A DNA stretch of 64,000 nt from Halopenitus persicus (lineage in GTDB: Archaea > Halobacteriota > Halobacteria > Halobacteriales > Haloferacaceae): assembly GCF_002355635.1 (NCBI RefSeq), contig NZ_AP017558.1, positions 496,001 to 560,000 on the forward strand. The letters are read 5' to 3'. Positions 50,346 through 60,029 of the stretch are shown here, piece by piece; the first letter of the stretch is position 1, and every line of letters starts with the position of its first letter. The position numbers were made by a program, and so were the translations under genes. The notes below the pieces were generated by a model that did not search any database, was not told the origin of the DNA, and was given only the letters and a program-made list of their open reading frames with translations.

Positions 50346-50882
50346 TTAGACGCCACCTGCCGTGGGTTTCTCGACGATGTACACGCCGTCCTGGAAGACG
50401 CGCGTGTCCTTGTCGGAAACGCGTGTGAGCTGTTCGATGTCGGCGGCGGTCTGTCCGACGTCCTCCTTGGAGGGGCCGGAGAGCGTGATCTCCTCGCCGT
50501 CGACCTGTACGTCCGTGTCGCCGCGGACCGGCGTCCGTCGGGCCGCCTTCTCACCGAGGAAGTTCTCGATGACCACGTCGTCGCCGTCCACCGTGACCTG
50601 CATCGGGAAGTGGGCGTAGAAGACCTCCATCCTGTACTCCCAGCCCTCGGTCACGCCGTGGACCATGTTGGCGACGTGGCTCTCGAAGGTGCCGACGGTC
50701 GCGTTCGTCTTCGCGTCCTCGGCGTCGGCCGCAATGACGACCGCGCCGTCCTCGACCGTGACCTCGACGTCGGGGTACCACAGGCGGCGCGTGACGCTGC
50801 CGTTGGGACCCTCGACGGTGAGGTCGAGATGGTCGATATCCGCGGAGACGTCGTCCGGAATGTCGATTTCGACTCTGTTCAT
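50346..50882 (-). CDS. rpl6: Large-subunit ribosomal protein uL6 (L6)
   Basis: 178 residues. Two tandem L6 folds near the factor-binding region; the N-terminal one has EIDIPDDVSADIDHLDLTVE and GSVTRRLWYPDVEVTVEDG, and the C-terminal HFPMQVTVDGDDVVIENFLG and ITLSGPSKEDVGQTAADIEQ. The conserved C-terminal VFQDGVYIV ends the protein. Normal length for archaeal L6. Confidence 0.96.
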   Translation of the reverse strand: MNRVEIDIPDDVSADIDHLDLTVEGPNGSVTRRLWYPDVEVTVEDGAVVIAADAEDAKTNATVGTFESHVANMVHGVTEGWEYRMEVFYAHFPMQVTVDGDDVVIENFLGEKAARRTPVRGDTDVQVDGEEITLSGPSKEDVGQTAADIEQLTRVSDKDTRVFQDGVYIVEKPTAGGV

Positions 50883-50885
50883 GGT

Positions 50886-51278
50886 TTAGTATACGTATGC
50901 GATCACTTGGCCACCGATGCCCTGATCGCGGGCCTCGTAATGGCTCATCACGCCGTGGCTCGTCGTCACGATGAGTGCCCCGTAGTCACGGGCGGGGAGG
51001 AATCGTTTCTCCCACTTCTCGAACTCGTCGGCGCCCGCCGAGTAGCGGGGCTTGACGACGCCACATTCGTTGATCGCGCCTTTCAGTTCGACCTCGAAGC
51101 GTCCCGACTTGCCGTCGTCGACGAACTCGAACTCGTCGACGTACCCGCGGTCGTAAAAGACCTCGAGGACGGAGCCGATGACGTTGGAGGCGGGCTCTAC
51201 CGTGTACGACAGATGTCCGACCCGCTCGGCGTTGTCGAGTCCGGCGAGCGCGTCGGAGAGTGGATCGTTGCCTGCCAT
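50886..51278 (-). CDS. rps8: Small-subunit ribosomal protein uS8 (S8)
   Basis: 130 residues. Binds 16S rRNA central domain; starts [20 protein letters not shown] and ends [20 protein letters not shown] with GGQVIAYVY, the conserved SHG and C-terminal GG motifs of S8. Start ATG 51278 is 2 bp after the rps14 stop. Standard length. Confidence 0.96.
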   Translation of the reverse strand: MAGNDPLSDALAGLDNAERVGHLSYTVEPASNVIGSVLEVFYDRGYVDEFEFVDDGKSGRFEVELKGAINECGVVKPRYSAGADEFEKWEKRFLPARDYGALIVTTSHGVMSHYEARDQGIGGQVIAYVY

Positions 51279-51280
51279 CG

Positions 51281-51466
51281 TTAGCTGTACTTCCTGAATC
51301 CCATGTCTCGGGCGACCTCGCGGAAACACTGCCGGCAGAGGTTGATGTCGTACTTCCCGACGAGCCCCTGCTTGCGGCCGCAGCGTCGGCACTCGACCTG
51401 CTGGCTCGTACGCTTGGCGGCGTGTTCGCCCGTTTCCTGTTCGGTTTCTGTCTCTGTCTCGCTCAT
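51281..51466 (-). CDS. rps14: Small-subunit ribosomal protein uS14, zinc-binding form
   Basis: 61 residues. The C-terminal zinc site is [20 protein letters not shown] plus QC, a four-Cys ribbon, and [14 protein letters not shown] is the conserved end. An acidic Thr/Glu-rich N-terminus ([12 protein letters not shown]) is a haloarchaeal extension. It overlaps the rpl5 stop by 4 bp. Confidence 0.95.
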   Translation of the reverse strand: MSETETETEQETGEHAAKRTSQQVECRRCGRKQGLVGKYDINLCRQCFREVARDMGFRKYS

Positions 51467-51975
51467 TCTTCGACCTCCACCTCGAAGGTGGATTCGAGGA
51501 ACTCCCGCGCGTCGGCGGGCGTCATCCGGTGGGACGACGGAATCGATCGCGTGACCGTGTCCCGCTTGGCGACGCGGTACCCCGGTCGAACGATCGTTAC
51601 CGTGACGTCGAGCCCGTAGATGCCGACGTTCGGGTTGTACTCCTGGCTCGGGAAGTCGGTGTGGTCGTCGACCCCGAAGCTCAGGTTGCCGCGGTCGTCG
51701 AACTGCGAACTCGAGAGCTCGGTCAGTTCGAGCGCGGTCTCGAGGAACGCCTCCGCGTCCTCGCCGCGGAGCGTCACCTTGGTTCCGATCGGGTCGCCCT
51801 GGCGGATGTCGAACTCGCCGACGGTCCGCTTCGCCGTCGTGCGGACCGACTGCTGCTCGGTGATCGCCTCGATGATCTCCTCCGCGTCCGCGAGGGGTTC
51901 ACCGCCCTCGCCGACGCCCATGTGGACGACGACCTTCTCGATGTAGGGCTCGCGCATCTCCTGTGCGGCGCTCAT
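51463..51975 (-). CDS. rpl5: Large-subunit ribosomal protein uL5 (L5)
   Basis: 170 residues. Binds 5S rRNA and contacts P-site tRNA. Starts [20 protein letters not shown] with [20 protein letters not shown], and contains [20 protein letters not shown], typical of archaeal L5. The C-terminal [20 protein letters not shown] matches. ATG overlaps rps4e by 4 bp. Confidence 0.96.
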   Translation of the reverse strand: MSAAQEMREPYIEKVVVHMGVGEGGEPLADAEEIIEAITEQQSVRTTAKRTVGEFDIRQGDPIGTKVTLRGEDAEAFLETALELTELSSSQFDDRGNLSFGVDDHTDFPSQEYNPNVGIYGLDVTVTIVRPGYRVAKRDTVTRSIPSSHRMTPADAREFLESTFEVEVEE

Positions 51976-52682
51976 TCCCCGTCACCTCCGGTGAAGTTCT
52001 CGTCGATGACGACGACGTACTCCTCGATCGTCTCGTAGGCGTCGTCGTCGGTCGCGACGGTGACGGCGTTGTCGCCGGAGCCGAGCGTCACGTCGATCGT
52101 CTCGATCGTGCCGATCTGGCCGGCGTGCTGGCCGGCGACCGCGGTCACGAGCGCGCCCTCCTCGTAGACGAAGTGGGCGACGATATCCTTCGACTCGTTG
52201 TCGACGACGATCGAGTCCTTCGGGCTGTACTGGTCCGCCGCGTCGGCGTCGAGATGCAGCGTCGTGCCGTCGTGCAGCGTGAGCTGGACGTCGCCGCCGT
52301 TCACCGTCGTCTTGGCGACGATCTTCCCGAGACGGCCGTCGGCGGCGTCCGCGTCGATCGGCGTCAGCGCGAGCCGACCGCCCTCGTCGGGGAAGACGCG
52401 GTAGTACTCCTCGCGTTCGGCGAACGCCAGGATGTCGAACATCCCGATCGGCCGCTCCTCGTCGGAGACGGCGTCGCCGTTCACCAACACGGAATCCTGA
52501 TTGAGCGCGTAGCGCGCCTCCTTGCGGGTGTCCACGTACTCGAGGACGTCCCGCAGCAGGATCAGAAGCGGCACGCCGGACTCGCCGTGCGGGCCGGCAC
52601 CCGCCTTGACGGTGAACGTGTCCGTCTTGCGTTCGACCGGCCAGGAGTTCGGTACTGCCAGTCGTTTCTGATGGTTCGTCAT
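51972..52682 (-). CDS. rps4e: Small-subunit ribosomal protein eS4 (S4e)
   Basis: 236 residues. Archaeal/eukaryal S4e with three parts: the S4 RNA-binding module ([20 protein letters not shown]), the KOW-like segment near the end ([19 protein letters not shown]) and the beta-rich C-terminal domain. Starts [20 protein letters not shown]. Assembly protein of the 30S body. Overlaps rpl24 by 4 bp. Confidence 0.95.
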   Translation of the reverse strand: MTNHQKRLAVPNSWPVERKTDTFTVKAGAGPHGESGVPLLILLRDVLEYVDTRKEARYALNQDSVLVNGDAVSDEERPIGMFDILAFAEREEYYRVFPDEGGRLALTPIDADAADGRLGKIVAKTTVNGGDVQLTLHDGTTLHLDADAADQYSPKDSIVVDNESKDIVAHFVYEEGALVTAVAGQHAGQIGTIETIDVTLGSGDNAVTVATDDDAYETIEEYVVVIDENFTGGDGE

Positions 52683-53035
52683 TCGTTATCCTCCCGGAGC
52701 CGCGCCTCGCGGCGGTCGTCCTCCAGGTCCAGGTCCGTCACTCGGACGTTGCTCGCCGGAAGCGGGCGAGGAACCTCCTCGCCGTCGGACTTCTCGACGG
52801 TGACCTCCTCGACCGTGATGGTCTCGGCGCGGAGGTCGACGTCGACGACCTCGCCCTCCTCGCCGGCGTGGTCGCCGCGCAGGATCTCGACCGTATCGCC
52901 CGCGTTGACGCGGACGTTCCGCTGGTCGTACTCCTCGCGGAGCTCGTCGGTGAGCGTCGCCCGAACCCGTCGCTGCCGCTCGTGGAGCGGGGCGTTCTCC
53001 GTCTGATTTCGTTGTTTGCGTGGCTGTCGCGTCAT
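52679..53035 (-). CDS. rpl24: Large-subunit ribosomal protein uL24 (L24)
   Basis: 118 residues. A KOW motif ([20 protein letters not shown]) marks the L24 fold; it nucleates 50S assembly. Basic N-terminus ([20 protein letters not shown]) and acidic C-terminus. It starts 2 bp after the rpl14 stop on this strand. Confidence 0.95.
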   Translation of the reverse strand: MTRQPRKQRNQTENAPLHERQRRVRATLTDELREEYDQRNVRVNAGDTVEILRGDHAGEEGEVVDVDLRAETITVEEVTVEKSDGEEVPRPLPASNVRVTDLDLEDDRREARLREDNE

Positions 53036-53037
53036 GG

Positions 53038-53436
53038 TTAGACGATCACCGTCGCGGTGGACGCGATGCTGCCGAAGCGCTCGGCGACCTCGCGGGCGAT
53101 GGGGCCTTTGATCTCCGTGCCCCGTGGCTCCTCGAGGTCGTCGATGACGACGGCGGCGTTGTCCTCGAAGCGGACGCGGGTGCCGTTGGGTCGGCGGATC
53201 GCCTTCCGCTGTCGGACGACCACCGCCTCGAGCACCTGGCGTCGCATCTCCGGGGTCCCCTTCGTGACCGAGACGGTCACCTTGTCGCCGATCCCCGCTT
53301 TGGGGTGGCGGTTCTTCGTGCCGGAGTAACCCTGCACGCTGATGACCTTGAGCTCGCGCGCTCCCGTGTTGTCAGCACACGTGATGAGCGAGCCCTTCTC
53401 GAGTCCCTGCGTGACGTCGGCTTTCAGCGCCTCCAT
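53038..53436 (-). CDS. rpl14: Large-subunit ribosomal protein uL14 (L14)
   Basis: 132 residues. Sits at the 50S face near L3 and L19e and is a site of translation factor contact. Conserved parts are [40 protein letters not shown] and [24 protein letters not shown] immediately precedes the ATG; ATG 53436 is preferred because it overlaps the rps17 stop in the same GTGATG context as rpl30. Confidence 0.96.
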   Translation of the reverse strand: MEALKADVTQGLEKGSLITCADNTGARELKVISVQGYSGTKNRHPKAGIGDKVTVSVTKGTPEMRRQVLEAVVVRQRKAIRRPNGTRVRFEDNAAVVIDDLEEPRGTEIKGPIAREVAERFGSIASTATVIV

Positions 53437-53780
53437 CACGCATCACCGTCCAGCACTTCGACGACGACGTGGGACTTCGTCTTCGAGAGGGGTCGCGTCT
53501 CCGCGATCGTTACTTCGTCACCGACCTCGAGGGGATCGAGCACGCCCGGCACGTGGGCCGGGATGCGCGAGCGACGCTTCATGTACCGATCGTATTTCGG
53601 TACGAAGACGTCGTATTCCCGCTCGACGATGACGGTCTTTGCCATGTCCGTCGACACGACCGTTCCCTCACGGGTCTGGCCGCGGACGGACAGCTGTCCG
53701 TAGAACGGACACTTCTCGTAGTCGTACTCCTCCGGGTTGTCAGGTTCCGGAGGCATTGGGACGTCAATTCCTATCGCCAT
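53436..53780 (-). CDS. rps17: Small-subunit ribosomal protein uS17 (S17)
   Basis: 114 residues. OB-fold protein binding 16S rRNA helix 11; conserved [40 protein letters not shown] and [21 protein letters not shown] Cys occurs in [10 protein letters not shown], as in archaeal S17 (no zinc set). An ATG at 53780 starts inside the end of rnp1, a 10-bp overlap. Confidence 0.95.
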   Translation of the reverse strand: MAIGIDVPMPPEPDNPEEYDYEKCPFYGQLSVRGQTREGTVVSTDMAKTVIVEREYDVFVPKYDRYMKRRSRIPAHVPGVLDPLEVGDEVTIAETRPLSKTKSHVVVEVLDGDA

Positions 53781-54283
53781 ACTGAGACACCTCGTTCGGT
53801 GCGTTCGGCGGGTCGTGAGAGCAGTGTATCGCCATCCACCGTAACGTAGACCACGTCCTCGCACTCGCCGAGGGAGCGGCTCGCCGTCCCGTCGCCGGCG
53901 GGGGACTCCCCCGCTGCGGCCGGGTCGGACGGACGAGACTGACGGGGGCGGACCCCCGCAGTATCCGGTCCGAGTTCGAACGTGGACCCCGGGACCTTGC
54001 GGTCGCCGGCGGCTTCATCTGTGGGCGTGTCGTCCGGCGTCGCGGACTGCGACCGGGCGTCGCCGGACGGGCCGACGCGCGGTCGATCGACGATCGCGAA
54101 CTCGAAGGTCGTTCCGGACTTGGGAACGCGCTTGTCGCCCGAGGACGTGCGAACGCTGAGGGTTCGCTGGCTCTCGTCGACGACACGACCCGCGAGGCCG
54201 ACGCTGTCGGCGTTGCGGGCGTCGGCCACCCTGACGGGCAGGCCGACGAGTTCGTGTCGCGTGAGTGTTTCGGGCGTGAGCAT
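53771..54283 (-). CDS. rnp1: RNase P protein component 1 (Pop4/Rpp29) with a long insertion
   Basis: 170 residues. Archaeal RNase P protein 1, homologous to human Rpp29/Pop4, needed with the RNA subunit to cleave tRNA 5' leaders. The Sm-like barrel starts TLTRHELVGLPVRVADARNA and DSVGLAGRVVDESQRTLSVR with the strand TTFEFAIVDRPRV, and finishes with VVYVTVDGDTLLSRPAERTE. Between them a Pro/Ser/Asp-rich stretch (about 80-140) interrupts the barrel, longer than in most archaea, and would loop out. Its place between rpl29 and rps17 is the usual archaeal order. Confidence 0.93.
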   Translation of the reverse strand: MLTPETLTRHELVGLPVRVADARNADSVGLAGRVVDESQRTLSVRTSSGDKRVPKSGTTFEFAIVDRPRVGPSGDARSQSATPDDTPTDEAAGDRKVPGSTFELGPDTAGVRPRQSRPSDPAAAGESPAGDGTASRSLGECEDVVYVTVDGDTLLSRPAERTERGVSVWR

Positions 54284-54320
54284 CGTCGATGGGTTCGTGA
54301 TATCGTGTGTGTTCGGGTCG

Positions 54321-54533
54321 CTACTCGTCGTCGAGGTCGCCTTCCTCGCCCTGGATCGTCTTGATCCGGGCGATCGTCCGCTTCAGCTCGCCGACGCGAC
54401 CCGGACTCTCGGGCATCCCGCCGGCGGCCTGCTGGGCCTTCAGGTTGAGCAACTCGGTCTCGAGCTCCTCGAGTTCGACCTCGCGTTCGGCCGCGGTCAT
54501 ATCGCGGATCTCGTCTGGGTAGAGGATCGCCAT
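54321..54533 (-). CDS. rpl29: Large-subunit ribosomal protein uL29 (L29)
   Basis: 70 residues, almost all helical: [20 protein letters not shown], then [20 protein letters not shown] and [18 protein letters not shown]. Near the polypeptide exit tunnel with L23. Its stop lies 37 bp from the rnp1 start; the gap includes no obvious promoter. Confidence 0.94.
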   Translation of the reverse strand: MAILYPDEIRDMTAAEREVELEELETELLNLKAQQAAGGMPESPGRVGELKRTIARIKTIQGEEGDLDDE

Positions 54534-54535
54534 CG

Positions 54536-55525
54536 TCAGGCCTCCTCCTCGTCGTCAGCGGTCGTTTCCTCGGCGTCCGACTCCGCATCGGACTCCTCGG
54601 CGTCCGCCGCGGACTCCATCTCGTCGACGAGCGCTTCGGCTTCCGCCTCGACGTCCTCGCCGAGCTCCTCGGCGTCCTCGTCGTCGGGCGTCGCCGTCTC
54701 GACCGGCTCCGCGGGCGCGGTGTCGGTCGCCTCGGCGGACGTCTCCTGCGTCTCCTCGATGACCTCCTCGACGATCTCCTCGTCGAGGTCCTCCTCGACG
54801 TCGTCGGGCCCGCCGGTGGGCACCTCGACGTCCTCGTCGGCACCGACGTCGGGAACCTCCTCGGGGTCCTGCTCGAGGAGGGACTCGACGCCCTCCTCCT
54901 CGACGGTCTGTTCGACCTCGGGGACCTCCGCGTCCTCGCGGACGCCGAAGTCGTCGGGCAGCTCCGCGCCCGGCGGGATGATCTTGACCGTCACGCCGAT
55001 CGTCCCGAGCTTCATCACGGCGACGCCCTGCCCCTCGTCGACGACGTCCTCGGCGGGCTCGCCGTTGTGTTTGATGTAGCCGCGGTTGAACTTCTCGACG
55101 CGCGAGCGCGCCCCGGTGACCTTTCCGGACAGGACGATCTCGGCGCCGAGCGCGCCGGACTCCATGATCCGGTCGATCGTGGTGTGGCCGGCCTTCCGGA
55201 AGTACCAGCCGCGCTCGAGCGCGTTCGCGAGGCGGTCGGCGACGATCCGCGCGTTGAGGTCCGGCTCGTCGACCTCCTGGACGTCGATCTGCGGGTCGTC
55301 CATGTCGAACCGCTCCTCGAGCGTCGAGGTGATCTTCCGGATGTTCTTTCCGCCCTTGCCGATGACCATCCCCGGCTTCTCGGCCTTGAGGACGATCTGG
55401 GTACCCATCGGCGTCTTGGCGATGTCCATCCCGCCGTAGCCGGCACGACCGAGTTCGTCAGCGAAGAACTCGTCGATCTGGGCCCGCTGTAGGCCGTTCT
55501 CGATGAATTGGTGTTCGTCTGCCAT
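54536..55525 (-). CDS. rps3: Small-subunit ribosomal protein uS3 with long acidic C-terminus
   Basis: 329 residues. The N-terminal 200 residues are a normal archaeal S3: a KH-domain ([20 protein letters not shown]) and [20 protein letters not shown] with VRF-like contacts, near the mRNA entry channel. The rest (about 205-329) is almost purely acidic with Ala and Thr ([20 protein letters not shown]) and is probably disordered. Such tails are common in haloarchaea but here reach well over a third of the protein. Abuts rpl22 by one base. Confidence 0.95.
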   Translation of the reverse strand: MADEHQFIENGLQRAQIDEFFADELGRAGYGGMDIAKTPMGTQIVLKAEKPGMVIGKGGKNIRKITSTLEERFDMDDPQIDVQEVDEPDLNARIVADRLANALERGWYFRKAGHTTIDRIMESGALGAEIVLSGKVTGARSRVEKFNRGYIKHNGEPAEDVVDEGQGVAVMKLGTIGVTVKIIPPGAELPDDFGVREDAEVPEVEQTVEEEGVESLLEQDPEEVPDVGADEDVEVPTGGPDDVEEDLDEEIVEEVIEETQETSAEATDTAPAEPVETATPDDEDAEELGEDVEAEAEALVDEMESAADAEESDAESDAEETTADDEEEA

Positions 55526-56001
55526 TAGTTGTCCTCCGCGGCCGCGTCGGCCTCCTCGATGACGAGCTCGACGTCACAGAGCGTCGTGTTCCACGGCGAG
55601 GCACGGCCGAACGCGCGGGGCTGGCGCCCCGGTCGCTCGCCGACCTTGTGGGGTGCGACGTGTGTAACGACCATCTGGTCGCCGTCGAAGCCCTGTTCGG
55701 TCGCGTTGTTCTTGACGTTCTCTAAGAGCTTGAGGAAGTCCTTCGAGGCCTTCTCCGGGTAGCGCCCGGCGTCCCAGCCGTCGATGTCGGAGCGGTGCCC
55801 GACGCCGCTGTTGTGCTGGCGGAACGGGACCGACTGCTCCTCGTCGATGACTGCCTGCAGGTACGTCTCGGCCTCCGAGACGGTCTTCCCCTTGATCTCA
55901 CGGGAGATCGCCTTGCTGTGCTTCAGGCTGATCGGCCGCTCGCGGAGCATTCCCTTGGCGGTGGTCTCCGGGTCGGCCTCGATGCTGTAGTTGATTCCCA
56001 T
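55525..56001 (-). CDS. rpl22: Large-subunit ribosomal protein uL22 (L22)
   Basis: 158 residues, the archaeal length. Lines the peptide exit tunnel; conserved [40 protein letters not shown] and the basic [20 protein letters not shown]. Starts [19 protein letters not shown]. Short acidic tail. Next to rps3. Confidence 0.96.
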   Translation of the reverse strand: MGINYSIEADPETTAKGMLRERPISLKHSKAISREIKGKTVSEAETYLQAVIDEEQSVPFRQHNSGVGHRSDIDGWDAGRYPEKASKDFLKLLENVKNNATEQGFDGDQMVVTHVAPHKVGERPGRQPRAFGRASPWNTTLCDVELVIEEADAAAEDN

Positions 56002-56004
56002 GGG

Positions 56005-56430
56005 TTACTTGAGAGGCACGAACTTCGAGGACCGGGTCGCGCCGATGCCGGCCTGTCCGTGTTCGACCGACGTTCGGGTGAGCTGGAACTCGCCGAGATA
56101 GTGGCCGATCATCTCCGGCCGCACGCGGACGCGCTCGAAGCTCTGGCCGGTGTAGACCTCGAAGGTCAGCCCGACGAACTCGGGCAGGATCGGCATGTCC
56201 CGGAGGTGGGTCCGGATCGGGTCGTCCGCCGTCCCCTCCTCGGTTCGATCGCGGGCGGTCTCGAGCAGCTTGCGCTGTTCGGTGCCCAGTCCTCGTTCGA
56301 TGGTTCGCCGCTGGCGTGCGGGAAGCAGTTCCGCGACCTCGTCGAGATCGAGTTCCTGCAGCTCCTCGAGCGTGTGACCGCGGTAGGCGAACTCCTCGCC
56401 CTCGCGGCCGATGCGGTATTCGGTGCTCAT
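56005..56430 (-). CDS. rps19: Small-subunit ribosomal protein uS19 (S19)
   Basis: 141 residues. 30S head protein that contacts the 50S; contains AQTRKTIERG-type basic helix ([20 protein letters not shown]), [40 protein letters not shown] and a [14 protein letters not shown] end, all typical of archaeal S19. Starts by ATGA-like overlap with rpl2. Confidence 0.96.
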   Translation of the reverse strand: MSTEYRIGREGEEFAYRGHTLEELQELDLDEVAELLPARQRRTIERGLGTEQRKLLETARDRTEEGTADDPIRTHLRDMPILPEFVGLTFEVYTGQSFERVRVRPEMIGHYLGEFQLTRTSVEHGQAGIGATRSSKFVPLK

Positions 56431-57149
56431 TTGTTGCTCCCGCGTCCGGTGCGTTTGGACGCGATGTCGCCGACCTTTCGTCCCGGCGGGGCGTCCCGCG
56501 AGACGGACTTCGGCTGTCCGGGGTGCTGTCGGCCGCCGCCACCGAACGGGTGGTCGACGGCGTTCATCGCGACGCCCCGAACGCGCGGGTACTTCGTCCC
56601 GCGCGCCTTCATCTTGTGATGCTTGTTGCCGGCCTTCACGAACGGCTTCTCCGTGCGACCGCCGCCGGCGACCACGCCGATCGTGGCGCGAGCCTGCGGG
56701 TTGAGCCGCTTGACCTGTCCGCTCGGCAGCTGGACGACCGCGACGTCGCGGTCGTGAGTCATCAGGGTGGCCGAGACGCCCGACGCGCGGGCGAACTTGC
56801 CGCCGTCGCCCGGCTGGCTCTCGACGTTACACACGGGAACGCCCTCGGGGATCTCCGCGAGGGGCAGCGTGTTCCCGGGCTTGATCTCCGCGCTCACGCC
56901 GACCTGGATCGTCTCGCCGGTCGAGACGCCCTCGGGCGCGAGCACGAGCCGTCGGTCCCCGTCCTCGAACTCGACCTCCGCGAGGGGTGCCGAGCGGGCC
57001 GGGTCGTGCTCGATGCCGACGACCTCGCCGTCGATCGTGCCGGTCGACTCGTTCTGTTTGTGCGACAGCTCCGCCTTGTAGCGGTGCGAGGGGGCCCGGA
57101 ACGTCGGGCCGCCGCGTCCGCGTCGTTGTCCCTGAATTCGTCGTCCCAT
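56427..57149 (-). CDS. rpl2: Large-subunit ribosomal protein uL2 (L2)
   Basis: 240 residues. Essential for peptidyl-transferase centre assembly. It opens [20 protein letters not shown] and ends with the conserved [17 protein letters not shown] loop and [19 protein letters not shown]. The catalytically important His of GGGGRQH-type loop is present. Normal archaeal length. Directly abuts rpl23. Confidence 0.97.
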   Translation of the reverse strand: MGRRIQGQRRGRGGPTFRAPSHRYKAELSHKQNESTGTIDGEVVGIEHDPARSAPLAEVEFEDGDRRLVLAPEGVSTGETIQVGVSAEIKPGNTLPLAEIPEGVPVCNVESQPGDGGKFARASGVSATLMTHDRDVAVVQLPSGQVKRLNPQARATIGVVAGGGRTEKPFVKAGNKHHKMKARGTKYPRVRGVAMNAVDHPFGGGGRQHPGQPKSVSRDAPPGRKVGDIASKRTGRGSNK

Positions 57150-57404
57150 CTAGAACACCCCGATTCGGGAGGCGACCTCGGTGGCGTCGTCCTCGGCGGA
57201 CAGCGTCACCGTCGCCTTCTTGGTTCCCGTCGGCGTTATCTGCGTGTTCACGTTCGTGACCGTGACGTCGTAGCGGTCCTCGATGGAGTCGCGGACGTCG
57301 CCCTTCGTCGCGTCGAGGTGGACGAGGAACTGGAGCTTGTTGTCGAAGTCCATCTCGTCCATCGCCTTCTCCGTGACGATCGGGTGCTCGATGATCGTGC
57401 TCAT
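57150..57404 (-). CDS. rpl23: Large-subunit ribosomal protein uL23 (L23)
   Basis: 84 residues. Exit-tunnel rim protein that binds signal recognition particle and chaperones. The start ATG at 57404 gives MSTIIEHPIVTEKAMDEMDF, with KLQFLVHLDATKGDVRDSIE and the C-terminal KKATVTLSAEDDATEVASRI. A longer in-frame ORF upstream is a shadow of rpl4. Overlaps rpl4 by 4 bp. Confidence 0.95.
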   Translation of the reverse strand: MSTIIEHPIVTEKAMDEMDFDNKLQFLVHLDATKGDVRDSIEDRYDVTVTNVNTQITPTGTKKATVTLSAEDDATEVASRIGVF

Positions 57405-58147
57405 CGGTCGGCCACCTCCGCGATCGCGCTCTCGGTCCAGACGGTGAGCCGCCCCGGATGGGTTCCGGGCGCGAGGTCCTCCGCGCTCACCGTCGCCGCG
57501 GTCGCGACGTCGACGCCCGCGAGGTTTCGCGCGGCGCGCGAGGGGTCCTCGGCAGTGACGACGAGCAGCGACTTGGGCTGTTTGTACTTCCGACCGCGGG
57601 TCTTCCCGCGTCCGGCACGGACCGACCGTCCCTCCTCGGCGCGCTCGACGTCGGCGTCGGCGCCGACCGCCTCGAGGAACGCGAGCGCCTCCTGGGTCTT
57701 CTCGAGGTCCTCGAACTCGTCGGCGACGACGAGCGGGAGCTCGAGGTCCTCGTCGAACGCGTGGCCGCGCTCGGCGACGGTCTCCGCGTCCGCGGTGGCC
57801 GCGATGGCCGAGCGGACGGCGAGCTGCCGTTCCTTGTCGTTGAGGTCCTTCGACTGGTCCTTCTCGGCCTTCGGCGGGTGGGCACGGCGACCGGAGACGG
57901 CGCTGGGAACGCGGCGTGCCTGGCCGTTCTCCTGGGGAATGTGTGCCATCCCGCGGCCGGAGCCGGGCGATTCGGCCGGGGTTCGAAGCCCGGCGAACTC
58001 GTCGGCGCCGTACGCCTGCTTTCGGTTGGCCTGTGCGACGGAGACCGCTCGCCGGATGAGGTCCGGGCGGAACGCGGTCTCGAAGACGGCGGGCAGCTCG
58101 AGGCTGCCCGCGTCCTCGCCGTCCAGGTCTCGTACTGTTGCCTTCAT
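57401..58147 (-). CDS. rpl4: Large-subunit ribosomal protein uL4 (L4)
   Basis: 248 residues. Exit-tunnel constriction protein. Contains the conserved AHIPQENGQARRVPSAVSGR (tunnel loop) and HPPKAEKDQSKDLNDKERQ, and GRKYKQPKSLLVVTAEDPSR near the end. Also the assembly hub for 50S. Starts MKATVRDLDGEDAGSLELPA. Four bp separate it from rpl3. Confidence 0.96.
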   Translation of the reverse strand: MKATVRDLDGEDAGSLELPAVFETAFRPDLIRRAVSVAQANRKQAYGADEFAGLRTPAESPGSGRGMAHIPQENGQARRVPSAVSGRRAHPPKAEKDQSKDLNDKERQLAVRSAIAATADAETVAERGHAFDEDLELPLVVADEFEDLEKTQEALAFLEAVGADADVERAEEGRSVRAGRGKTRGRKYKQPKSLLVVTAEDPSRAARNLAGVDVATAATVSAEDLAPGTHPGRLTVWTESAIAEVADR

Positions 58148-58150
58148 GGG

Positions 58151-59167
58151 TTATCCCTGGTTGGATGCGGTGGATACGTACCGGACCTCGGGGTCGAGGC
58201 GCGGTTGGTCGTTCGGTCGGATCGCCGGGCGGAACCGGATCAGTCGCTTGTCCGGCCCCGGGACCGAGCCCTTGACGAGCGCGTACGACCCGTCGACCTC
58301 GCCGTAGTTGACGAAGCCGCCGTCGACGGAGGCCTCGTCGCCCTCGCCGAAGTCGATCAGACGCTTGTTGAGCTCGGTTCGCTGGTGGTACCCGGTCTGG
58401 CCCTGCTGGGGAACCGTCGAGCGGACCCGGGAGGGGTTCCACGGACCGAGGTTGCCGATCCGTCGGCGCCATCCCTGGCGGGCGTGTTTGCCCTTCCGCT
58501 TTTGGACGCCCCATCGCTTGACGGGACCCTGGGTTCCCTTGCCCTTCGTGACGCCGGAGACGTCGGCGTACTCGCCCGCACGGAAGACGTCGCCGAACTC
58601 GTGGGCGCCGCCGTCCGAGACGAGATCGAGGGCGAACTCGGCGCGCTCGTCGATCGAGCCGCCGCCGACGCGGGTCTCCATCACGTCGGGTTCCTTCTTC
58701 GGGACGTTCGAGAGCTCGTCCGGGGCGGTGTGGGTGATGACGCGAACGTCGTCGACGTCGCCCGCCTCCAGGAGCGCGTCGAGCTCCTCGGCGTCCTCCT
58801 CGAAGGTGTCTTCGGCCGGCAGGTCGAGCGTCCGGTCGAGCTCGTCGTGGAACTCGCTCGTCCAGACCTCCGTCACCGGCTGCTTTCCGTACGGCGTGTC
58901 CTCGTAGGCGCGCAGGGCCACCGCGTACATCGGCGGCGTCTCCACCACGGTGACGGGGACGGACTCCTCCATCCCCTCACGCGGCGAGTTGGCCTCGTCG
59001 TTGACCATGACGACGTGGGTCATTCCGGCCTTGTAGCCGGCGAACCCTTGGAGCGCGGGCGCTCCGTCGTCGTCGGGCCACGAGCGGATGCGAGGCACCT
59101 CGCTCGACGCGCGTGTGCGCGGTCCGAAGCCCAGCGAGCCTTTGCGTGGTCGGCTTGGTTGTGGCAT
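58151..59167 (-). CDS. rpl3: Large-subunit ribosomal protein uL3 (L3)
   Basis: 338 residues. Reaches towards the peptidyl-transferase centre. Begins MPQPSRPRKGSLGFGPRTRA, with FAGYKAGMTHVVMVNDEANS, VSGVTKGKGTQGPVKRWGVQ (the central basic extension) and a C-terminal RTELNKRLIDFGEGDEAS. ATG 59167 is preferred to longer in-frame starts that overlap the upstream methyltransferase gene. First ribosomal gene of the operon. Confidence 0.96.
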   Translation of the reverse strand: MPQPSRPRKGSLGFGPRTRASSEVPRIRSWPDDDGAPALQGFAGYKAGMTHVVMVNDEANSPREGMEESVPVTVVETPPMYAVALRAYEDTPYGKQPVTEVWTSEFHDELDRTLDLPAEDTFEEDAEELDALLEAGDVDDVRVITHTAPDELSNVPKKEPDVMETRVGGGSIDERAEFALDLVSDGGAHEFGDVFRAGEYADVSGVTKGKGTQGPVKRWGVQKRKGKHARQGWRRRIGNLGPWNPSRVRSTVPQQGQTGYHQRTELNKRLIDFGEGDEASVDGGFVNYGEVDGSYALVKGSVPGPDKRLIRFRPAIRPNDQPRLDPEVRYVSTASNQG

Positions 59168-59177
59168 ATGTTTACTC

Positions 59178-60029
59178 CTACTCCGTGAGCGTGAGGGACG
59201 CGAGGGACGCGAACATCGCTTCCTCCGTTCGCACCACCTTGCTTCCCTGCTGCGGGATCGTGTTGAGCCAGAGGTCGAACCCCGGATCGGGTTCGACGGG
59301 GCCGCCCGCTGCGGCCGTGACGTCCTCGGGGCGGATCCCGAGGATCTCCGGAAGCCCTCTGCCGGGCGCGCCGAAGGCGACGACCGGATCGTCGGCCTCC
59401 TGCACTTGCGGGGCGAGTTCGGCGAGCCGCGACACGGAGAGCGGTTCCCCGTGTCGTGACGTCGCGATGGCAAGCCCGGCGTCGGCGAGCACCTCCGGAA
59501 GGTCCGTGTCCACGACCTGGAAACCGTCCTCCGGCTTCCCGGTGATGCGGGCACGGACCGGTTCTCTCGAAGAGATCCTGATGGTGACGCGCTCCCCCCG
59601 CTCGACCGACAGTCCGTCGGGAACGAGCAGGGAGATCGGGTGTTCCCCCAGCGGGGAATTGACCCGAACGCGGCCGTCAGGTCCGACCTCGGTCACGAGT
59701 CCCTGTGTTGACGACTCGTCCCCGTCGGGGGGCGAGCCGGTCCGTGACGGGACACGAAGCGGCGGGAGCACGCCGACGTACGCCAGCTCGTCGCGTCGTC
59801 CCCAGAGATCCGTTCGGAGCTCGGGGGGCGTCGCGGCATACCGGAGCACGGTTTCGACGAACCCGCCGCCCCGACGTCGTTCGCCTTCCCGGTCGGGGAA
59901 GACGACGAGCCGGGTCGCCGAGAAGACCGCGGCCGCGCGGGCCACGGTGCCGAGCTTGCGAGTCGCCTCGCGTTCGTCCTCGGCCTCTCGAACGATCGAG
60001 GACGGCACACAGAGCGTGAGTCCGTCCAT
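59178..60029 (-). CDS. SPOUT-type (COG2106/DUF171) RNA methyltransferase
   Basis: 283 residues. Archaeal relatives of this family (also called SPOUT1/C9orf114) are predicted SAM-dependent RNA methyltransferases. Conserved pieces: LTLCVPSSIVREAEDEREAT, KLGTVARAAAVFSATRLVVF and the C-terminal knot segment FGAPGRGLPEILGIRPEDVT. The C-terminal DLWLNTIPQQGSKVVRTEEA and the final Leu-rich helix fit. ATG 60029 is the first good start; a GTG at 60044 adds five residues. Its stop is 10 bp before rpl3, so it leads the operon and may modify rRNA, an inference. Confidence 0.85.
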   Translation of the reverse strand: MDGLTLCVPSSIVREAEDEREATRKLGTVARAAAVFSATRLVVFPDREGERRRGGGFVETVLRYAATPPELRTDLWGRRDELAYVGVLPPLRVPSRTGSPPDGDESSTQGLVTEVGPDGRVRVNSPLGEHPISLLVPDGLSVERGERVTIRISSREPVRARITGKPEDGFQVVDTDLPEVLADAGLAIATSRHGEPLSVSRLAELAPQVQEADDPVVAFGAPGRGLPEILGIRPEDVTAAAGGPVEPDPGFDLWLNTIPQQGSKVVRTEEAMFASLASLTLTE

